Position numbers and translations under genes: made by a program. 64,000 bases of DNA from Oceanospirillales bacterium. Lineage in GTDB: Bacteria; Pseudomonadota; Gammaproteobacteria; Pseudomonadales; Endozoicomonadaceae. Shown piece after piece: positions 47,478 to 57,100 of the stretch. How positions within the stretch are numbered: position 1 is the first letter of the stretch; the number at the start of each line of letters is the position of its first letter. Location of the stretch: assembly GCA_004762125.1 (NCBI GenBank), contig SIHQ01000008.1:104173-168172 (forward strand). The letters run 5' to 3'. Under the pieces are notes generated by a model, which saw only the letters and a program-made list of their open reading frames with translations, was not told the DNA's origin and made no database searches.

Positions 47478-50400
47478 GTGCCAGAACCCCAGCCTCCCGC
47501 AAGCAACGGCCAGACTACACAAACTACACGTCAACCTACTTTGCGCCTCAGGTTGCGTCAACCCAGTGTGCCAGAAGGCGCATTGTTAAGGTCTGGTACC
47601 TATGCCGGAACGGGAAATGCCCCGCAGGTCTTCCAATGGGTTATTCATAACGAATTAACACCACTGACCGCTGACCTCTTTATCCTCTGGGCAAAACTCT
47701 ACGATCAGCCTGGCTCAAAGCCTGCCATCAATCTCTGGTATGACTCAGCCCTTCCCGCAGGCAGGGCATTGCAGCATTTTCTGGAATATCGTTTTATTAC
47801 CAAAGTAACAGGTGGAGAGAGCTTTAAGTCGAAATTTCTGCGCCACTATCTGGAAGAAGTGTTTGATGAAATAGACCGAGGGTCTGACTGGCCTGCCCGG
47901 TTGGAAGGGTATCTGCGCTCTTCCAAACGCAGGCCAGCCGATAAGGAATGGCTCAGGAACAATGAGTTGCCTGCGATGGCAGCGGCGCAACAGCAGCAGG
48001 CAGAATTGCTGACTTATATTGAGGACAGCTTACCCGGCTTCACGATCAATCGAATGGACCTGCGAGTCAACCGCTCCTATGGGCAGGCCACTCCAGAAAG
48101 CCACTGGTATCGGCGGTATATGAATCTTGTTTATCAGGATAATCTGCCGGGCTGGGGTAAAAACCTGCTGATCCAGCATTTGATCAACCAGGGTGGACTG
48201 ATAGTGGAAGCGGGAGCGCTCCCGCCATTGAATGATTTGGTATACCCCGGAGGGCTTGAAGGGATATTAGGGGGGCCCGAGTCAACGGTCAAGAAAGTGA
48301 CAGGGCAGTTAGCGGTACAGCAGTTATTACTGAAAAAACTGAGAGATTCTCTAGGTTTGGGAAACCGGAGAGCCGCATATATTGAAGATATCAAACAGTC
48401 AGAAGGCGAAAACTACCACGGGAATCATCTGCAAGCACTGGCGGATATTGATGCGGTTCTCGCTTCACAGGTCAATCAGCCCAATCCGGCTACGCCCAGT
48501 ACCGTTCGTGACTATTTTAAACAGCTGGATTGGTCAGTTGATCAAGGCGAGGGTGTGAAGCTGGCTAATCCAGGGCGGGTGAGTGAATCGCCTGTAGTGA
48601 TTTTGTCCGAGCGATTTGCTCCTTTCGCTCAAAGGGTAGCAGGCTTTACAGAAGGCTTTTTGCGTTTGGGAGGGGTATATCGGAGAGAACTGGATAGGAT
48701 TTTTGAAACCGCTGGCGAGTTTGGAGAAGATGCAGATGAAATTATGCGTCTGAGGAATAGATTTTTACAAGAAGAAGGCAGAGGTCAGAACCTTCTGAGA
48801 AACCTAGACGTTAGTAGTCGTTCATATCTTGCAGATCACCCCGGTTTTGAACAACGGGTCAAAACGTTTCTAGAAATTTATGCAGATAGCCCAGCACGCT
48901 CTCAAGCAGACCTGAAAGGCGAAATGACAGGGATGCACCTGTTGATTAATGCCTTGCCTGAAGTGGTGCAAAATGGTGTGCGGGTCTTTGACCAGAGTCG
49001 CTTTGACCTCCAGATCAGTTACCCTTCAGAAGCTTATGCACTGAGATCCAGGTCAGTAGGTTTTGTCGCAGTCAAGGATTTTAAGAAACTGATCATTCTT
49101 CAGCTCAGTGATGACGCGATTGCATACAAGGCTGTTTATGATGTGATTGCTAAGAACGTAGGAAAGTATGGAGAAGGTTTTGTTTACTACTGGGCGAGAT
49201 GGAAGCGCAATAACAACAATGTAGTCTCATTCAATATTCTTGACGACGGAGAACTGATTCTCGAAGGGGGAAGTGAATTTAAAGCTGACCCTGATACGGA
49301 AATAATGGGGATTGGTCATGGAAGCCCTACAAGTATTGGAGGGATCGATCATGGTAGGCCTACTGAAATAAGCGGGTTAGATGCGCTAGAGCTTACCTTG
49401 CTCATTAACGAGATTACTTTATTCGATCAGAATGGTAAGGGAGCAATCAGAAGCTTTTCCTGCAAAAACTGTAATTCATTTGTTGCCGGGCTTGATTTGT
49501 ATGCGGCTGATCGCAATGACAGAAATCCGGACACAGGGAGCGCTAAGTGGAAGCTAATACGAGACCCTGAGTCTCAGGCATTGATACTGAGAAATGAGCC
49601 TCTTCCACAACATGGTAAAAAAGACCTTTCTGTTTCTTTGCCTGTTAAATTGCTGTATGAACTGGAAAACCTTGGTATTACGGTCACCGAAGGTGTGAAG
49701 GCACGCTCCAGAGAAGTTGTTATCATTGGAGGCAGAGCTTATTTGAAGACACTTCTTAAGCCTTCAGAAGAAACAGTTCTGGTGTATAGACCTGAATTAA
49801 CATTAACGAAACTCACGGAAGTTGCGAATACAGCATCAGAGGCTAACCGGGCAGTGGGGCAGGTTGCTGGGCGTATAAGAGCCTGGCTGGGTGAGGATGG
49901 CGCTGATGGCCCCGTTTTTTACCGACTTCTGGACGAAGCACCTGATGGCACTGTACTGAACACATTGGATTTCACCCAGTGGCACGGAGAAATTCTGTCA
50001 ACCAGCCTACAAAACTCTATCAGGAATATTGCTGCTGAATTGGCTTCGCCATCTGTGTTTGAAGGTGCGAAGTATCTTGAGGACTTAGGTACACTCAGTT
50101 TCCTATATCAATATGGTGATATTGCAATACCGGCAGATATCAGTGCATTGATATTAGGTATGCAAAGTGAAAGCAGTCATCATATTGTTATTGCCGACCC
50201 GGACACTGTGAAAGTAGGGGGAGTGATTACAGCACTGGATCTTGCGGCACGGTCAGAAACTGCCGAGGAGTTCATTTGGCGCATAAAACACCACTTCTCA
50301 CAAGATGTAGGCAACAAAATCAGGGCAGAGATGGTTCGGCTGGGGAATATTGAGGTTCAACTTGCCCGCCTAAAAGCAAATATAAATAATGACCGTTTTG

Positions 50401-51995
50401 ATTTTAAAACCGCTGATATCACCACAAGAAGAGGTGCAGAATTTGTCAATGAGCATTTTACCAAGCCGTTTTCTGTCCTTCGTGCTGAGCTGTTTAATGC
50501 TTCAAGTTGTAGCGGCACAGGCAACCGCCGACGCCGCCAAATCTGTTCCCAAGAAGAAATCGAAGAACAAGCCCGTGAAGCTTCCGAAGGCCTGACTCTT
50601 TTATCCGACGACGAAACTCGTCTATTGATTGGCAACAGCGCTGACGACATCGCCCTGCACACCTCAGAACCCGATTCCGTTTTAGCCAAAGTTCAAGAAA
50701 ATCTCCACGACTTCCGCCGCTCAACCACCTCACAACGCATCGCCGAGCACAAAGGCTATCACAACATCATTGCTCTGGATTCGGAATCCTTTTCTGCGGC
50801 ACAAACCTTGGCACGCAACTCTAATGAAGAAGGTCGGGCTCTGTTATTACAGCGCAATGGTGAGCGGGTATTTCTGACGACAGAAGACGGTCGTGTCGTG
50901 ACCATGGTCGAAGGCGGTGCTCATAATCGGATAACGCTGGTTGGTGAAACTGAAACCTTTGCAGTGTTTACTCCCGAGGAGTTGGCAGGCGGTGTCCGGG
51001 CTCTGGCTCAGGGCGAGCATATCGATTCGGTCACAGTACAGCCAGTGGTGAATGCAGGCGAAGCTTTTGTGTTGCAGGAAAGCTTTGACGGACTGGGTGT
51101 GTCGGATCGCCATTCCCCGTGGCGGGAGGTGACCGATACCGTACGGTTGCACGCTCTGGAAAATCGCAGTGGTTCAGTGGTCGAAACCGGCAATATGCAG
51201 GTAGGCAAGCCGGGGCAAAGTGATACTTTTTTGTTCGACGGTGATTATGTGCGCAACGCGTTAAAACTGGGCAGACGACAACAGCCCGGTGTGCTCGATG
51301 CTCAGTTGCGGTTGAAAAGGACGGAACTACATGAGCAGGGGCTGAACGACGAGCGGGAAGTGTACCAATCCGTGACAGTGGATTACGCCCGCAAGATGCA
51401 GCAGCTGAAAGCCGAGTTTGAAGTGTTCCGTACGGCCATGGACGCCTTTTATGAACAAACATCAAGCTTGTCGGCAGAAGAACATATTCCCCTGTTGAGC
51501 ACCCTGCGACAAGAAGTGGAAGCCGACGGCAGCACGAAGTGGAAAATGGATTTTGCGGATCGGGCTGTAGAACAAACAGTGGGGACGCACGTCATTGAAG
51601 ATGAGCGCATTGTCCGCTATGTGCTCAACCACGACGAACAGATCGATCAAGTGCGTCGGGTACTGAAACTGAATCATCTGGATGAGGCGGATATTAACGT
51701 CAGGCCGGGCGAAACGGCAGAAAACTTCGAAGGGGTGGATGCGCCCGATGGTATTGCCCTGGCCATGGCGCTGCAACAGCTGATTGAGCTGGCCCGACCC
51801 AAGCGTGACGATGAAATGGAGGCGTTGGGCAAGCCCCCGTCAGCGGATTACCAGCGGGCATTGGTCGTGCATCAGGTCATCGGTTTTGCCTTTGGTGGCA
51901 AGGCGCTGTTAGGCACGGTGCTGGATGTGGGCAAGTATTTTGCAGCACTGAGTGACGGCAAGGTAGTGACTCTGCCGGAGCGGTTGGCCGCATAG
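47478..51995 (+). CDS. TcdA/TcdB-like toxin 1: glycosyltransferase-like, C80 protease, furin-type loop
   Basis: About 1505 residues from GTG 47478, which is 8 bp after AGAGG (GTG 47469 also possible). Residues 49-100 (PQVFQWVIHNELTPL... INLWYDS) and about 210-260 resemble the TcdA/TcdB glucosyltransferase fold. Where TcdB has YLDVDMLP this has LIVEAGALPP, so the DXD is lost. Residues about 536-730 match the C80 cysteine protease domain: KKLIILQLSDDAI, His614 in GIGHGSP, Cys662 in SFSCKNC. At 1011-1023 CSGTGNRRRRQIC is a cysteine-flanked furin-type site. The last 480 residues are nearly identical to toxin 2; the end (ALAMALQQLIELA, VIGFAFGGKALLGTVLDVG) resembles the beginning of the TcdB pore-forming region, then stops. 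No signal peptide is seen. Confidence 0.8.
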   Translation: MPEPQPPASNGQTTQTTRQPTLRLRLRQPSVPEGALLRSGTYAGTGNAPQVFQWVIHNELTPLTADLFILWAKLYDQPGSKPAINLWYDSALPAGRALQHFLEYRFITKVTGGESFKSKFLRHYLEEVFDEIDRGSDWPARLEGYLRSSKRRPADKEWLRNNELPAMAAAQQQQAELLTYIEDSLPGFTINRMDLRVNRSYGQATPESHWYRRYMNLVYQDNLPGWGKNLLIQHLINQGGLIVEAGALPPLNDLVYPGGLEGILGGPESTVKKVTGQLAVQQLLLKKLRDSLGLGNRRAAYIEDIKQSEGENYHGNHLQALADIDAVLASQVNQPNPATPSTVRDYFKQLDWSVDQGEGVKLANPGRVSESPVVILSERFAPFAQRVAGFTEGFLRLGGVYRRELDRIFETAGEFGEDADEIMRLRNRFLQEEGRGQNLLRNLDVSSRSYLADHPGFEQRVKTFLEIYADSPARSQADLKGEMTGMHLLINALPEVVQNGVRVFDQSRFDLQISYPSEAYALRSRSVGFVAVKDFKKLIILQLSDDAIAYKAVYDVIAKNVGKYGEGFVYYWARWKRNNNNVVSFNILDDGELILEGGSEFKADPDTEIMGIGHGSPTSIGGIDHGRPTEISGLDALELTLLINEITLFDQNGKGAIRSFSCKNCNSFVAGLDLYAADRNDRNPDTGSAKWKLIRDPESQALILRNEPLPQHGKKDLSVSLPVKLLYELENLGITVTEGVKARSREVVIIGGRAYLKTLLKPSEETVLVYRPELTLTKLTEVANTASEANRAVGQVAGRIRAWLGEDGADGPVFYRLLDEAPDGTVLNTLDFTQWHGEILSTSLQNSIRNIAAELASPSVFEGAKYLEDLGTLSFLYQYGDIAIPADISALILGMQSESSHHIVIADPDTVKVGGVITALDLAARSETAEEFIWRIKHHFSQDVGNKIRAEMVRLGNIEVQLARLKANINNDRFDFKTADITTRRGAEFVNEHFTKPFSVLRAELFNASSCSGTGNRRRRQICSQEEIEEQAREASEGLTLLSDDETRLLIGNSADDIALHTSEPDSVLAKVQENLHDFRRSTTSQRIAEHKGYHNIIALDSESFSAAQTLARNSNEEGRALLLQRNGERVFLTTEDGRVVTMVEGGAHNRITLVGETETFAVFTPEELAGGVRALAQGEHIDSVTVQPVVNAGEAFVLQESFDGLGVSDRHSPWREVTDTVRLHALENRSGSVVETGNMQVGKPGQSDTFLFDGDYVRNALKLGRRQQPGVLDAQLRLKRTELHEQGLNDEREVYQSVTVDYARKMQQLKAEFEVFRTAMDAFYEQTSSLSAEEHIPLLSTLRQEVEADGSTKWKMDFADRAVEQTVGTHVIEDERIVRYVLNHDEQIDQVRRVLKLNHLDEADINVRPGETAENFEGVDAPDGIALAMALQQLIELARPKRDDEMEALGKPPSADYQRALVVHQVIGFAFGGKALLGTVLDVGKYFAALSDGKVVTLPERLAA
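50449..50595 (+). other. Alternative-frame signal-peptide reading frame inside toxin 1
   Basis: In the frame next to the toxin frame, ATG at 50449 opens 48 codons: SRFLSFVLSCLMLQVVAAQA is a textbook Sec signal peptide, followed by PKKKSKNKPVK and a stop. It overlaps the furin-type loop exactly. The second toxin keeps the same alternative-frame tail (APKKKSKNKPVKPPKA) but not the signal peptide. It is either chance or a relic of a gene fusion; I do not call it a gene. Confidence 0.25.
50514..51763 (+). repeat. Direct repeat 2, left copy
   Basis: About 1250 bp nearly identical to 56655-57904 (offset 6141), starting at the furin-type loop and running to the codons for DGIALA. Differences are scattered single bases, many synonymous, indicating recent duplication or gene conversion. 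Confidence 0.9.
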
Positions 51996-52049
51996 AAGCT
52001 ATACTCCAATCCCAATGTTTTGAAGAAAGTGGTATTGCCCAAAACGCCT

Positions 52050-53849
52050 ATGTTCGGTTTTAGACGTTCCCTCCTCCTGTCTTTGTTATTGCTCGCTTTT
52101 TTGCAGCCCGGAATGAGCTGTGCCCAATCTGACGGTGTTGGACAGATGGTGGAATGGGGCGTATTGCTGGGTGCAACGCTTTTTCAGGCAAATCATAACG
52201 CTATGTGGTCACCTGAGTTTGAAACGAATAGAAAGCCAAGATCAGAACGTTCTTTATCTTTTGTTGAAATAATAGATGAGATTGAGTTGCCGGATGAGGA
52301 CGAATGTCCCGATTCTATCTCCGAACCACTCAAAGGCTCAGCGGGTGGAATGCAGGTTAGTGTTTGTGGTGACCGTGCTGCATTCAGGCTGCCTGACAAA
52401 ACACACTCAGACCATTCTTCTTACCTCAGCCAGATTATGAAAAGGCACAGTCTCCATGAAGTGTCTGTTCAACCCAGTCAGATTGATATTTTTAAAAAGA
52501 AAACCGCTGAACCTTCTATTTCTGTTGCTGTGCCTTTTATTGACGAACCAGTGAGTTTGATTTCAGGGCACGAGTGGCTGGTAGAGTACACAGGGCTGGC
52601 CTATGTGACTATTAAAACAATGGAAGCTATAGCCGCTATTGCTGAGGCGGCTTTGTCAGCTCGGGTATCTGAGAGACTCGTGGACATTGAAGAAGCTGAT
52701 TATGACTTTGAAGAGGATAGTGAGCCGATCTGGTTTGATGTCAATGAGCTGGGAGGGATGTTATATGCCACTGAAACTGTTCCAAAGAAACCACCAGAGT
52801 ACGACAAAGTCGAGATATTACAGGAAGATAATACAGTCGTTATTGAGCTGGGTTCTGGAATTGAGTCCATAAAGCTTTACGTGGGAAGAAATCAGCAGGG
52901 GCAGGTTTTCGGAGGGTTTGAACACTTGGCTCGCAAGGCTGGAGGTGATGGAAAAGACGATAAAAAAGTGGACGGTGATAGAGCAGCTGAATCCTCAACA
53001 ACTCAAAGCTCAAATCAAGCCAGTAATGATGAACCATCAAAAAGCACTGAAGGCTCATCAGACTCAGCATCTACTTTCACAAACCCATCATTGGCACTCG
53101 GTTCTATTGAAATAGAAAAAGCTATAAAAAGATCAGAAGATAATACAAAAAGTTTACGTGAACGCCAGAAAAGAAATCGCGATGGTCCAGATTTGGAGTG
53201 GGATGAGAATGAGCTATACACATTCAATCCTGACAAGGATAAGTACGTTCAGCGGGGGCCAGAAGGACTTCTGAGGCTCACATGGGATGAAATGAAAGAG
53301 AAAGGGTATATGGTTGGAGAGAGAGTAGATATTCCTCCAGAAAAGAGGACGAAAAGGCCTCGAATGGATACTCACCTGAAAAACGCCTTGGGGCATGAAA
53401 CAAGCAAATTGACAATGGAAATGTGTCAGAATTCACCAGATATGTGCCCTAATGGGCCTGAGAGTAAAGTAAGACGGGATTATACCAAGAAACTGCTCCA
53501 GAGATATTCTGAAATCGATGAACAAGAAAACCGTAAGATACGGGTCGCCTTGCCGGTGGACAGACTGCATCTGTTGGAAGAAAAAAATTTAGTTGGAGTC
53601 AAACTCCCAACCAATCAGTATGAATTGGGAAAAGTCAAGAAAACGTCAGGTAGAATGCACACAGTATTAAACGCAATGAAAACTGTAGGCAGCATTTTCG
53701 CAGAAAATTTTTTTGACTCTAGTTTTTGTTCTTGTGAGGGAGAACAAGTAAATTGTTACTGGTGGGAGGCCTGGCTTCAGTACGATGGCCAATGGGTGGC
53801 CGATCCTGATGCTTACTGTACTTGTGACAAAAACTGTCAAAACCGTTAG
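52050..53849 (+). CDS. Secreted protein B of the toxin array
   Basis: About 599 residues from ATG 52050 (a TTG at 52020 extends it). The signal peptide RRSLLLSLLLLAFLQPGMSCA is cleaved before QS, with the same CAQ ending as proteins A1 and A2. The mature protein is acidic, with a helical middle and a Ser/Gln/Asn-rich linker near residues 310-350. A basic patch KRTKRPRMD (432-440) resembles a c-Myc-type nuclear localisation signal. The cysteine-rich tail (CSCEGEQVNCYWW ... CTCDKNC) carries seven Cys. KLLQRYSEIDEQENRKI faintly recalls the A1/A2 repeat. It lies 54 bp after toxin 1 and just ahead of toxin 2. Unknown family. Confidence 0.7.
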   Translation: MFGFRRSLLLSLLLLAFLQPGMSCAQSDGVGQMVEWGVLLGATLFQANHNAMWSPEFETNRKPRSERSLSFVEIIDEIELPDEDECPDSISEPLKGSAGGMQVSVCGDRAAFRLPDKTHSDHSSYLSQIMKRHSLHEVSVQPSQIDIFKKKTAEPSISVAVPFIDEPVSLISGHEWLVEYTGLAYVTIKTMEAIAAIAEAALSARVSERLVDIEEADYDFEEDSEPIWFDVNELGGMLYATETVPKKPPEYDKVEILQEDNTVVIELGSGIESIKLYVGRNQQGQVFGGFEHLARKAGGDGKDDKKVDGDRAAESSTTQSSNQASNDEPSKSTEGSSDSASTFTNPSLALGSIEIEKAIKRSEDNTKSLRERQKRNRDGPDLEWDENELYTFNPDKDKYVQRGPEGLLRLTWDEMKEKGYMVGERVDIPPEKRTKRPRMDTHLKNALGHETSKLTMEMCQNSPDMCPNGPESKVRRDYTKKLLQRYSEIDEQENRKIRVALPVDRLHLLEEKNLVGVKLPTNQYELGKVKKTSGRMHTVLNAMKTVGSIFAENFFDSSFCSCEGEQVNCYWWEAWLQYDGQWVADPDAYCTCDKNCQNR

Positions 53850-53878
53850 ATTCACTTTTATCTGCAGTGGTGAACACA

Positions 53879-54130
53879 ATGCCTGGTAACCAAGACGATC
53901 AAAATGTTCCTGAACCTCCTTCTCAAACAGGGCAAAAAAGAACCCGGCCAGGTTCTATCCCTGATCAACCTGGCGCTTTTGCCGGAGTTAAGCGTGTTCG
54001 TTTTGATTTAAGTGAGCCGACTCATTCAGGTGTAGTCCCTGATCACTTGCCCAAGCTTATTCACATCGTTGTGGTCGGTGAACTCAGTGCTTATGAAGCC
54101 GATTACATCCGCCTCTGCGGCCAGATCTAA
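53879..54130 (+). pseudogene. N-terminal fragment of toxin 2, separated by a frameshift
   Basis: ATG at 53879 reads MPGNQDDQNVPEPPSQTGQ, then a Pro-rich leader with GVKRVRFDLSEP (NLS-like), then LPKLIHIVVVGELSAYEADYIRLCGQ, the first strand of a TcdB-type glucosyltransferase (compare HFVWIGG). It stops at 54128-54130. Skipping the A of the AGATCT at about 54121-54126 joins CGQ to SNRDDGYQVKVWRDKDS in the next frame. One inserted base, or a sequencing error, therefore splits toxin 2. GTG starts at 53867/53870 are also possible. Confidence 0.7.
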
Positions 54131-57100
54131 CAGGGATGATGGATACCAAGTCAAGGTATGGAGAGATAAAGACAGTATTTTTGAGCGAATCAAGTTTAAT
54201 GCGATTGTTGATCAGGTGTTCAACGATGCTAGAGTTACTGTCACAGGTAGGGTACCGCCAGAACCTTTGATTGCTTTAATCAGTAACGAGAAAGACGTTG
54301 TTAATGAACGAATCGTCCATGAGCTGCGTTTCCTACTTAAAAATGGAGAAGCAGTAGCAAATCAAGCCCAAGCTACCAAACAAGCTTTATTGTCTTTGGC
54401 TGATGAAGATGAAGATTTTCATATCAACAAGGAACAGCTCGATCTTATTGAGCATGAACAAGTGCTCCGCTTTGGACAGCTGAGGTTAGAGTCCAATATT
54501 GAAGTTCTGGATATTCCATTGAGATCAGGTGATTCTCTTCTGGATCGCTTTTATAAAAACACAGCTTATGTTAACAGTGACGTGCGACTGGCTGAGAATC
54601 TTGCTCGTATTAAAATATTGTATGACGAAGCTGGTATCAGTATTGATCGTTCTAGCTTACCTGCTATTAATGAATCTGTTTTTGCACCAGAAACCAGTAT
54701 CCTGAATCTGGACAATATTCCTGAGCGTTATCATCAACTGTTTAAAGAAGCCAAGCTGCAAGCCCTTCTTAATCAGTATGCAAGCACTCATGAAGACTGG
54801 GGTAATGACAGAGCTCGGCTTTCAGGGCAATACCCTGACTACCTTGAGCAGTTACGGGCAGCTGATTTTCCCTCTGCGGGTGAAGTAGCCGATGCCATAA
54901 TACGCTCGGTTTCTACGTCATCAGAGCCGTTTTTTACATCATTGGGTGATATTGACACCCATGGTCATTCTATTTTGCTGGGAGCAGAACCAGAATATGC
55001 CGCTGCAACCCCAATGATAGTTGGAGTGGCTGTATCTCGTGATCAGGGGCTGAAGTCAGTAAGTAAAGAGTTTGAACAGCTGAGTGATTTCCAGCAAAGG
55101 TATGTTGAAGTATTAAGCCGGATAAGGCCCGATGGAAAGAAAGTTTCATCGCAATTGGTAAGAGAGGGATTGAAAAACCAATTAAGGCACTTTTACACGG
55201 ATCAGGCGACCGGAATACTTACAGTAACAGAGCGAGAATTGAGCTCAGTTACTGATAGTCTTGCACGTTTCGAAACTCGGGGTATTGAACCTTCTGATAT
55301 TGATGGGGATATGCTCGGAGCCAGTGCCATAAATAGATTAATCAGAAAAAGTGAGGGAATAGCAGCGACTAAACGCCCTTCAGCCATTTTTTCTGAACAG
55401 TCTATTCGTACAGAAGTGTTCGCCAAGAGAGGGCTGGGGGATATCTACGTTCCGGATAGGTTTATCAGGAGCAAAACGTTTGATAACCAGATCATCATAA
55501 CTCTTGATGATGACGCAACTAATTTTAATGGTGCTGCAAAGCTGTTTGATCGGGACCCCGAACACTCTAGCTGGCTGCATTGGGATCGCGCCACTGGAAA
55601 TCTGGTAGTCAGAGCTGAGTCAGGTACCTCGACAATAATAAATGAAAATACGAGGATTTATTTACTGGGGCATGGGGGCGTTCGAAGTGATGTAGGCAGT
55701 CAGCTGGTTAAAACAACTTTGGGTAAGTTGACTGCCGAAGAGCTGGTTGAAATGGTGGTCAAACCTGTTTTCAACCGTTACGGAAAGAGAAAGGCAGGCA
55801 GGGTTGTTCTTTGTGGCTGTAGTCTGGAGGATTCAAACCTGAGTGCATCAGGTACATTGAGTCGTACTGAAATATACCCAAAAGAGGGCGAAGGAGTACA
55901 AAGTGCATCCTACAGTGCCTCTCTATTGGTAGAGATGCAAAGTACTGGTTTGTCAGTAGGTTCAGTTACAGCTCCGAATAAATCATTTTCAATTGATGCG
56001 TTGGGGCACAAGTTATACACCTTGAATGGAGAACGTGTTTCTAAGCCTGAGTTAACTCGGTTCAAATTCTGGATTAATGCGGACGGCACTGTTTCCTACA
56101 ACGTAAAGCATGGTTCTGATGCATTGACTTCGTTAGGGGTCTATGAAGTTGATATATTCCTTGATGAAAGTGCAGAAAGTTTAAGTGCCTACCTTAAATC
56201 AGCCAGTCAAAGAACAAGTGATGCAGTCTTAAACCGTCATGCTTCTGAACTTGCAAGGAATAAAAGTATCATTTTACCGGGTGATACCAATGCATTAGCT
56301 CTCGGTATGAAAGCTGATGGAGAGAAAGGGATTATTGTCATTTCTGATCCCGACAGGCAGTATGTTGAAGGCATTAAGGCGGCTCTGCGGCTTGTTACAC
56401 AATCAGGTGGCCCGACTGAATGGATAGACAAAGTCAGACAGGTTTCACCTTCTGCAGCAGATGAGCTTGCTTCAATACTTGCTGGATTTTCTGATAAGGA
56501 TGCAGCTTTCGTGCGGCTTAAAATACGTACGATTAATGATGGTTTTGCACTTTATAAGTTGAACCTTACTCATCTTGTAGAGGCAGGTGTTGTTAGAAAT
56601 GAGTTAACGGGGGCAGCGTCAAGCATCCATGCAGCAAGCATTGGAGGAGCCTGTGGCACAGGCAGCCGCGCAAAACGCCAAACCTGCTCCCAAGAAGAAA
56701 TCGAAGAACAAGCCCGTGAAGCCTCCGAAGGCCTGACTCTTTTATCCGACGACGAAACCCGTTTATTGATTGGCAACAGCTCTGACGACATCGCCCTGCA
56801 CACCTCAGAACCCGATTCCGTTTTAGCCAACGTACAAGAAGGCATCCACGACTTCCGCCGTTCAACCACCTCCCAACGCATCGCCGAGCACGAAGGCTAT
56901 CACAACATCATTGCCCTGGATTCGGAATCCTTTTCTGCTGCACAAACCTTGGCACGCAACTCTAATGAAGAAGGTCGGGCGTTGTTATTACAGCGCAATG
57001 GTGAGCGGGTATTTCTGACGACAGAAGACGGTCGTGTCGTGACCATGGTCGAAGGCGGTGCCCATAATCGGATAACGCTGGTTGGTGAAACTGAAACCTT

